Source of the DNA: Kocuria subflava
GTDB lineage: Bacteria; Actinomycetota; Actinomycetes; Actinomycetales; Micrococcaceae
Assembly: GCF_012163155.1 (NCBI RefSeq)
Contig: NZ_JAAVUN010000019.1
Location: 1-54,144 of the forward strand
DNA length: 54,144 bases
Direction of reading: 5' to 3'
Of this stretch, positions 44,329-50,437 are shown piece by piece. The notes beneath the pieces were generated by a model, which was not told the origin of the DNA, ran no database searches, and saw nothing but the letters and a program-made list of their open reading frames with translations. Each line of letters starts with the position of its first letter. Position 1 is the stretch's first letter. The position numbers were made by a program, and so were the translations under genes.

Positions 44329-44438
44329 GCGCATCAGCCATTGTCATGTTGGTAGTGGCAGGTGTGACGGTGTGGGGCGGCTTGGTCGCCTCCATCGTGA
44401 ACCTGCGCCGCAACCCGGATCAGGGCGGGGACGCGTGA
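44325..44438 (+). CDS. metS: MetS-type small subunit of the NSS transporter
   Basis: A 37-residue protein read directly from the sequence: MSASAIVMLVVAGVTVWG is followed by GLVASIVNLRRNPDQGGDA and a TGA. It is one membrane helix ending in a short basic segment, the pattern of the methionine/alanine import small subunit, which in Corynebacterium is required for uptake by MetP. Its ATG overlaps the metP stop (ATGA), showing translational coupling. A terminator follows 35 bases later. Confidence 0.85.
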   Translation: MSASAIVMLVVAGVTVWGGLVASIVNLRRNPDQGGDA

Positions 44439-44473
44439 GTCCCACCCGCAGCATCTGAGTGTTGGCACTCCAG

Positions 44474-44513
44474 GACTGTGGCCACCGAACCGTCTGGTTC
44501 GGTGGCCACAGTC
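44474..44513. terminator. Hairpin terminator after metP-metS
   Basis: A 17-bp perfect stem (GACTGTGGCCACCGAAC / GTTCGGTGGCCACAGTC) with loop CGTCTG, followed by ATTGT. It sits between metS (+) and the remains of rarD (-). Confidence 0.85.
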
Positions 44514-44534
44514 ATTGTCCGCTCCATCAGGTGC

Positions 44535-45365
44535 TCAGGGCGGATCAGGTGAGGATGATGCCGCCCGGGTGAGGCGCCGGCGTCGTCGTTGCCGGGTGGC
44601 ATCCAGGATCAGCACTGCAACCGCTGCTCACACAACGCTGAAGCCCAGCCAACGTTCCCGCGGCATGGCCTCCTGCAGGATCACCACGGCAATCAGGAAC
44701 TGCATGATGGGGGCGATGTACTGCAGCATGCCGACGGTGCTCAACGGCAGCCGCGCTGCTGCAAGACCGAACAGCAGCAACGGGACCACTGTGACCACGC
44801 CGGTTGAGGCCAACAGAAGCGTGTGCGCCCAACTGTGACCCCACAGCGTCAGATCCCCGTTCACGGCCTGGCGGGCGATGATCACAACGGCAACGGGCAT
44901 GATGGCCAGCGTTTCAACCGTCATGGCCACCAGGGCAGGCCAGTTGGCGCCCAGCATGGATTTGGTCAGGCCGTACAGGCCAAAGGTGAAAGCCAGGCCC
45001 AGGGAGAGCCACGGGACCTGGCCGTAGAACACGGACATCACGGCCACTGCCGCCGCCCCCAGGCCCACCGCCGCCCACTGCAGGCGCCGCAACCGCTCCC
45101 GTAGGACCAACACACCCAGGCTGATGGCCACAATGGGGTTGGGTGAACACCGCCAGGAAACGGCCGAACTGGCCGAAAACTGCCAGCAGCACCAGGCACA
45201 ACAGCAAGGCGAAAATCACCCGCAGGGAGACGATCTCCCATGCACCGGCAGGTGCGAGCGCCACGAAGTACAGGGCAACAACCCCCACAGCCCGTAAGCG
45301 CTCGCACCAAAGAGCAGTCCGCGGCGTCCTTCAGCGGCCGGGCGGACAGCTGTCCGTTTGCTCAA
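44535..45365 (-). pseudogene. rarD: RarD/EamA-family transporter, decayed
   Basis: The minus strand encodes pieces of a RarD-type permease in different frames. Near 45330 it reads GLLFGASAYGLWGLLP, then one C is missing from a C-run at about 45273-45275, and the reading continues in another frame as LYFVALAPAGAWEIVSLR. At about 45135 it jumps frame again to NPIVAISLGVLVLRERLRRL; family members have roughly 45-50 more residues between, so ~140 bp was deleted. The C-terminal part reads well to WLGFSVV, where a TGA at 44628-44630 replaces what is expected to be Trp; beyond it AAVAVLILDATRQRRRRR continues to a stop at 44535-44537. Three independent lesions make it nonfunctional. Confidence 0.88.
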
Positions 45366-45380
45366 ACAGTCACTGACCTG

Positions 45381-46934
45381 TCACAGGCCGAAGAAGCGGC
45401 TGAAGAAGCCCTTCTTGCGGGGCTGATCGTCCTGTTCGGTGGTCTCTGCCGGGGCGTCCTGAACCTCGACGGTGTCCTGAGTGTCGTCGGTGCGCTGGGC
45501 ATCCAGTGCAAGGCCGGGCTCTTCCTGAACAGGACGCGCGGTGGCGGGTTCCTCCACACGGGGCTGCACCACGGCAGGCTGCTCACCGGCGGATTCACGC
45601 TGCTGATCGGCATCCTCCGTGCCGGTGTGCTCTGTGCCGGTGTGCTTCTGGGACTCGCCCTCCACGGCTGCATCCAGCTCCGCAGCAAAGTCCTCGTCCT
45701 GGGACTCGACCCGATCTGTGGCCTCTGCGGGTTCGGTGCCCTGGGCTGGGTCAGTGGACCCGGCTGCCTCCGTGGACTCGGCCGGCTCGATGACCTGGGG
45801 AGCCTGCTCCGAGGGCTGCTGTGCATCGCGGTCCTCGGCCAAGGACGGCACCGTGGTGGTGGTGACTTCCCCGGGAGCGACGTCGCGGCGCGGCTCTTGA
45901 TCGTAGGGCAGGTCCTGATCCGGTTCCGTGGAGGCACCGGGGACCGGTGCTTCCAGGTCCTCCTGGGACAGCTCAGCAGGCAGGGGCTGCTGGTCCTCGG
46001 CCTGGGTGCTGGTCTCGGCAGAAGCCTGGGTGGCGGCGTCGTCGGTGTCGATCTCGGCGTGAGTGTCAACATCCATGCCCGCGGTACCGGCACCGGCTGC
46101 GGCAGCAGTGGCCTCACGGCGGGAGGCTTCCTGTTCCTCTCGGGCGGCGGTGTCCCGGGCGGCTTGCTCATCGGCAACCCGGCGAGCATCAGCGCGGTCT
46201 GCTGCCAGGGCCTCGCGGCGGGTGCGTGCCTCCTGCTCCAGACGGGTCAGTTCCTCCGGGCCGACCGAAGGCTCTGCCGGTTCCACACCGGAGATCTGGT
46301 GCTCCTCCAGCCAGAACCGCTGAGCGCCGTCGCGAGTGGTGATGACACACATGGCATCCGTGTCCCATTCGATGTGGGCACCACGCAACGTGGCGTAAGA
46401 GTCCAGGGCGCGGTTGTGATCCACTGCGGTGCCCGTCTGCAAGGCTTCGGCAATGACCCGCATCATGGTCTCAAGGCTCACGGGCTCCAGATCCAGCTCC
46501 GGACCCTCCAGCAGCAGCCACGCTGTGACGTTCTTGCCCACTCGGGCGGGGTAGTGGGCCCACACCCCGGTTAAGGCCTTGGATGCCAAGGTGACCTGGC
46601 GGGCGAAACCGTCCTGGGTGGGCAGTTCATCCGTGATGAGTTCGGAAACGTCAGAGCGTGCAGCGGACTCACGGGTCTGGACGGCTGCAGCCACCACCTC
46701 AGAGGGAAAATGGCCCAGCTCCTGCCAGGACCACACCCAGGTGCCACGTTCCGCGGAGTCCGTTCCCAGCAGGTGCGGGGTCAGCACCACGGGGGGATCC
46801 GACTGCAGAGTGAAGGACGGGACGGAGAAGTCAACATCCCATTCCACGCCCTGGCTCAGCTCAGCCAGCCGGGCCTGATGCTCGGTCGAAATGAAGATCG
46901 AGTCATCGATCAGTTCCTGCAGTGAAGTCGTCAT
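45381..46934 (-). CDS. DUF6882-like protein with acidic linker and C-terminal amphipathic tail
   Basis: A 517-residue protein. The first ~215 residues are globular and resemble DUF6882 (HLLGTDSAERGTWVWSWQEL is the clearest match). Next is a predicted coiled coil of ~45 residues (RLEQEARTRREALAADRADA), then about 230 residues of Glu/Asp/Thr/Pro/Gln-rich, surely disordered sequence. The last 13 residues, PRKKGFFSRFFGL, form a basic-hydrophobic helix that could bind the membrane. No signal peptide is present, so it should be cytoplasmic. It is divergent from the SseB-like gene, 69 bp apart. Function unknown. Confidence 0.75.
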   Translation of the reverse strand: MTTSLQELIDDSIFISTEHQARLAELSQGVEWDVDFSVPSFTLQSDPPVVLTPHLLGTDSAERGTWVWSWQELGHFPSEVVAAAVQTRESAARSDVSELITDELPTQDGFARQVTLASKALTGVWAHYPARVGKNVTAWLLLEGPELDLEPVSLETMMRVIAEALQTGTAVDHNRALDSYATLRGAHIEWDTDAMCVITTRDGAQRFWLEEHQISGVEPAEPSVGPEELTRLEQEARTRREALAADRADARRVADEQAARDTAAREEQEASRREATAAAAGAGTAGMDVDTHAEIDTDDAATQASAETSTQAEDQQPLPAELSQEDLEAPVPGASTEPDQDLPYDQEPRRDVAPGEVTTTTVPSLAEDRDAQQPSEQAPQVIEPAESTEAAGSTDPAQGTEPAEATDRVESQDEDFAAELDAAVEGESQKHTGTEHTGTEDADQQRESAGEQPAVVQPRVEEPATARPVQEEPGLALDAQRTDDTQDTVEVQDAPAETTEQDDQPRKKGFFSRFFGL

Positions 46935-47003
46935 GCCATCAGGCTAGCAACGCAGACCGACGCACCGGAACTGGCCAGGAGGTGGCCCCGATAAGCTGAG
47001 CGC

Positions 47004-48515
47004 ATGACGCAGGACCAACCACAGCCCAGCCGACGCTCGCGTGATCGCGCGGGCAGCCACGCCGCCAGCAAACTCACCGACGAACAGGTTGCCCAAAGTC
47101 TGAGGGACGAGCTGCGTGCCGTGGGCGACTGGATTCTGGGTGTGCTCAACGCGCAACCGGGGTGGGAGAGCATGGACGTGGATCTCAAGCCGCAAGGTGG
47201 CCGCATGTGGTTGCGGATCACCGAATACCGCGGCGGCCGGGAGTTGCCTGGCACCGTGGGGCCCATCAAGCCCGGAAGCTCTGTTCTGCGCCGTATCAAC
47301 CGTTTGCAGTCCCTGTCCTACCGTCCAGGGCGCGGGACGTGGCTCTCCACCGTGGTCACAGTCACCGCACAAGGGTGGCCCAGCCCCCAGTACTCGTTTG
47401 CCACCCGCCACAACTTTGATGAACGCCCTCCCCAGCTGGGAGAGGAAGGCGCATATCAACTGGAGGACGGACTGGAGCATCTGGAGAGTTTCCCGCGCAC
47501 GGAGGCTCGCGTGCCGGACTGGTTGGGGGCGTTGGCTGCCGAAGCAGGCCACACCATTCAGGTGCTGGCCCCGGAAGCTGAAGCAGAGGCCGACCCTGAG
47601 GGCACGGTCAACCCCCGATTGCGTGAAGCCATCGCCGGATTCGCCGCAGCGCCATCGGACGCCGCACTGATCGAGGTCATGCGCAATTGCACTGCAGGGG
47701 ACCTGCTGGTGGATGCCACGGGTTCGGATCTGATTCGCACCCAGACCGGTGAGCTGAGCCCGGAGTCCCAGATCCAGCTCCAGAGTTTTGCCGAACCAGA
47801 CGGCACCCGCACCTTGGCTGCCTACACGGCCCAAACAGACGCCCAGGCCATGTTTCATGCCGCCGGGCAGGACGGTGAACCGGTGCTGCTGCGCCAGCCG
47901 GCAGCCGCGGTCCTGGAACTGGTGGCAGCTGACCAGCAGTACCACCACCTGATCTTGGACGCAGGTGCTGCTTCCTGCCGGATTCCGCGCAGGCAGATTG
48001 AATGGCTGCTGTCCTCACCGCGCAATGACGTGGCCAAGAACGGTCTGCTCATGGACAGTGTGCCCCAGGTGCTCTCCGGGCTGATGGCAGCCAACGGGGT
48101 GCTGCTGTTGGGTGTGCGCCCGCTGGAGAACGCCCAGGGACCGGAAGACGTTGAACCCGTCTGGGCCAAGCCAGAGGAAGGACAGGATGCAGACACCCTG
48201 CTGCTGTTCACCTCCGCGGCAGAAGTGGCTGCCCTGGACCCTACCTTGGAGATCCGCTCGGCGGCAGGTCGGGATGTTCTGCGCTATGCGCTGGGAACCG
48301 GCGCCTCCCAGGTGTGCGTCAACGCGCGTCCACCGGTGGCCACGTTCGCCATGGACGACATCAGAAGCATTCTGGACTCTGTTGCCGACTCACCCGCGGA
48401 TTCAGACGACTCCTCTGAGATCTCCACTCCGGTGGTGAGCCTGGAAGATCACCCGGAGGACGTCGTCGTGGAGGAAGACCCCGGATCAGCCACCGGCATC
48501 AACCTCAAGGACTGA
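47004..48515 (+). CDS. SseB-domain protein with YezG/DUF600-like N-terminus
   Basis: A 503-residue cytoplasmic protein. Residues ~30-165 resemble the YezG/DUF600 immunity fold (QPGWESMDVDLKPQGGRMWL, then YRPGRGTWLSTVVTVTAQGW). Residues ~203-335 are an SseB domain (NPRLREAIAGFAAAPSDAAL, then PAAAVLELVAAD). A second, weaker SseB-like repeat spans ~375-455 (DTLLLFTSAAEVAALDP, PPVATFAMDDIRSILDS). The tail is acidic. SseB and YezG families both occur among toxin-immunity proteins, but here no toxin gene is nearby. Annotation is by pattern only; a housekeeping role is equally possible. Confidence 0.7.
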   Translation: MTQDQPQPSRRSRDRAGSHAASKLTDEQVAQSLRDELRAVGDWILGVLNAQPGWESMDVDLKPQGGRMWLRITEYRGGRELPGTVGPIKPGSSVLRRINRLQSLSYRPGRGTWLSTVVTVTAQGWPSPQYSFATRHNFDERPPQLGEEGAYQLEDGLEHLESFPRTEARVPDWLGALAAEAGHTIQVLAPEAEAEADPEGTVNPRLREAIAGFAAAPSDAALIEVMRNCTAGDLLVDATGSDLIRTQTGELSPESQIQLQSFAEPDGTRTLAAYTAQTDAQAMFHAAGQDGEPVLLRQPAAAVLELVAADQQYHHLILDAGAASCRIPRRQIEWLLSSPRNDVAKNGLLMDSVPQVLSGLMAANGVLLLGVRPLENAQGPEDVEPVWAKPEEGQDADTLLLFTSAAEVAALDPTLEIRSAAGRDVLRYALGTGASQVCVNARPPVATFAMDDIRSILDSVADSPADSDDSSEISTPVVSLEDHPEDVVVEEDPGSATGINLKD

Positions 48516-48522
48516 AAGAACG

Positions 48523-48583
48523 GCCGAGTGTCCGAGTGGGGTCGTTATCAATGATTCGAAACAACCCAACTCGGACACTCGGC
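48523..48583. terminator. Hairpin between the SseB-like gene and katA
   Basis: Arms GCCGAGTGTCCGAGT (48523-48537) and its inverse (48569-48583) pair perfectly, and the stem extends with mismatches into GGGG-CGTT / AACAACCC. It lies between convergent genes, 8 bases after the SseB-like stop. No T-run follows. Confidence 0.7.
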
Positions 48584-48627
48584 AGTCGGCGTTGGGGGCC
48601 CAGGGCTGGGCCTCAGCGAGGAACGGG

Positions 48628-50166
48628 TCAGACGTTCTTGGCGTCTGCTCCGCGGTTCTCCTCCACGGCCTTGCGCACGCGCTGGCCCAGCTCCGGGTGC
48701 ACGTTGTCCCAGTACTGCAGGGCGCGCTCCAAGATGGTGTTGTCCTGAACATCACCCACGTGCCCGGCAATGTTGTCCACCAGAACCTGCTGCTGCTCGG
48801 CGTTCATGACCTCCGAGTAGAGGATCCCCGGCTGGCCGAAGTCGTCATCGGCAGAGTGCAGGGTGGCCGCTGCGCGAACCATCTCACCATCCGTCTCCCA
48901 GCGCATCTCATCCGCAGGCTTGATCCCCTGACCCGCAACCGGTCCGCCCATGGTGTTGGGTGCATAGTTCGGCTGGCTGGGTGCCTTGAACGAGTACCGC
49001 ATGGGCCCGTCCTGGGAGTAGGAGTTCTGCTCGGCGTAGTGCGGGAAGTTCACCGGCAGATCCGCAAAGTTGGCACCCAGGCGGTGACGGTGCGTGTCCG
49101 GGTAGGAGAACACACGGGTCATCAGCATCTTGTCCGGGGAGATCTCATGTCCCGGAACAGTGTTGCCGGGGGAGAAGGCCGCCTGCTCGATCTGAGCAAA
49201 GAAGTTCAGCGGGTTCTGGTTCAGTGTGAACCGACCAATCTTCATGCGGGGGTAGTCACCCTTGGGCACGGTCTTGGTGACGTCAAAGATGTTGTACTTG
49301 TACGTCTTGGCGTCCTCGTAAGGAATGACCTGGACTTCCACGGACCAGGACGGGAACTCGCCGCGCTCAATGGAGTCGTGGAGGTCACGGCGGTGCGCAT
49401 CAGCGTCCTCACCGGCGATCCGGGCTGCTTCCTCACCGGAAAGACCTTCCACACCCTGCTCGGAGATGAAGTGGTACTTGACCCAGAACCGCTCACCGGA
49501 GTCATTGACCCACTGGAAGGTGTGGGAACCGTAGCCGTTCATGTGTCGCCAGGACTTGGGGATGCCACGTTCACCCATCAAGTACGTCACCTGGTGTGCG
49601 GACTCCGGGGACTGGGTCCAGAAATCCCACTGCATGGTGTTGTCCCGCAAGCCGGAACCCGGAAGGCGCTTCTGAGAGTGGATGAAATCGGGGAACTTGA
49701 TGCCGTCACGGACAAAGAAGATCGGGGTGTTGTTGCCCACGATGTCCAGGTTGCCCTCAGTGGTGTAGAACTTCAGCGAGAAACCACGGGGGTCACGCCA
49801 GGTGTCAGGCGAGCCCTGCTCACCGGCCACCGTGGAGAACCGCGCCAGCATGGGAGTCTTGGTGCCCTTCTGGAACACCGCAGCGCGGGTGTACTGGGAG
49901 ACGTCTTCCGTGATCTCCAGTTCGCCGAAAGCGCCACCACCCTTGGCATGGACCACACGCTCCGGGATGCGCTCGCGGTCAAAGGCCGCCAGCTTCTCCA
50001 CCACGTAAGAATCGTGCAGGGCGATCACGCCGTCGGGGCCGCCGCTGGTCAGTGAATGGGCGTCCGAGGCAACCGGCTTGGCGTTCTGGTCCGTGGTGAA
50101 TTCACCGGTGGGACGCAATCCGACTTCATGGACGTTCTGGGGGGAATTCTGTGCATTGTCAGACAT
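48628..50166 (-). CDS. katA: Catalase (monofunctional heme type)
   Basis: A 512-residue small-subunit catalase that destroys hydrogen peroxide. The active-site segment FDRERIPERVVHAKGGGAFG carries the catalytic His, with Ser/Asn in RFSTVAGEQGSPDTWRDPRG and VGNNTPIFFVRDGIKFPDF. The heme-ligand motif is TRVFSYPDTHRHRLG with the proximal Tyr. ATG 50166 has GCAGGAGG seven bases upstream. I see no clear OxyR or Fur/PerR box in the 270-bp divergent region shared with the sigma gene. Confidence 0.97.
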   Translation of the reverse strand: MSDNAQNSPQNVHEVGLRPTGEFTTDQNAKPVASDAHSLTSGGPDGVIALHDSYVVEKLAAFDRERIPERVVHAKGGGAFGELEITEDVSQYTRAAVFQKGTKTPMLARFSTVAGEQGSPDTWRDPRGFSLKFYTTEGNLDIVGNNTPIFFVRDGIKFPDFIHSQKRLPGSGLRDNTMQWDFWTQSPESAHQVTYLMGERGIPKSWRHMNGYGSHTFQWVNDSGERFWVKYHFISEQGVEGLSGEEAARIAGEDADAHRRDLHDSIERGEFPSWSVEVQVIPYEDAKTYKYNIFDVTKTVPKGDYPRMKIGRFTLNQNPLNFFAQIEQAAFSPGNTVPGHEISPDKMLMTRVFSYPDTHRHRLGANFADLPVNFPHYAEQNSYSQDGPMRYSFKAPSQPNYAPNTMGGPVAGQGIKPADEMRWETDGEMVRAAATLHSADDDFGQPGILYSEVMNAEQQQVLVDNIAGHVGDVQDNTILERALQYWDNVHPELGQRVRKAVEENRGADAKNV

Positions 50167-50308
50167 GATGAGCCTCCTGCGGTCATGGCGGTCCGTTGCT
50201 TCTTCACCGTAACCCAGGCCACCGACATCCCACCCGGTACCGCGTGGAAAGTTCGCTGATGGTTGACTGGAAGCCGCCGTCGCCACGTGTTGGCGCAGGT
50301 CAGGACTC

Positions 50309-50337
50309 TTGGACGGCCTCTTGCCTGCGCGTAGAAT
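50309..50337 (+). promoter_or_regulatory. Strong vegetative-type promoter for the sigma/anti-sigma gene
   Basis: TTGGAC (50309-50314) and TAGAAT (50332-50337) are separated by exactly 17 bases, close to the housekeeping-sigma consensus. It predicts a start of transcription near 50344 and a leader of about 95 bases before the AGGAGGAGG ribosome site. Confidence 0.7.
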
Positions 50338-50437
50338 CGTGTGGTTCGCGGGCACAGCCGCCCGTCCCAGGAACATTCCGTCCGTTCCGCGTACGTTTCG
50401 TCCGCTGAGGACCATCTGACCAGGAGGAGGCCGCACC

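Noticed and set aside
42607-44334. 575-codon minus-strand frame opposite the NSS transporter
   Set aside because: Its composition (Gly/Gln/His/Asp-rich, no motif) is that of an antisense shadow; the plus strand has the NSS sodium-site motif.
48628-50437. Fur/PerR or OxyR box in front of katA
   Set aside because: I looked for a symmetric A/T-rich box in the divergent region and saw none; only the promoter of the opposite gene is clear.
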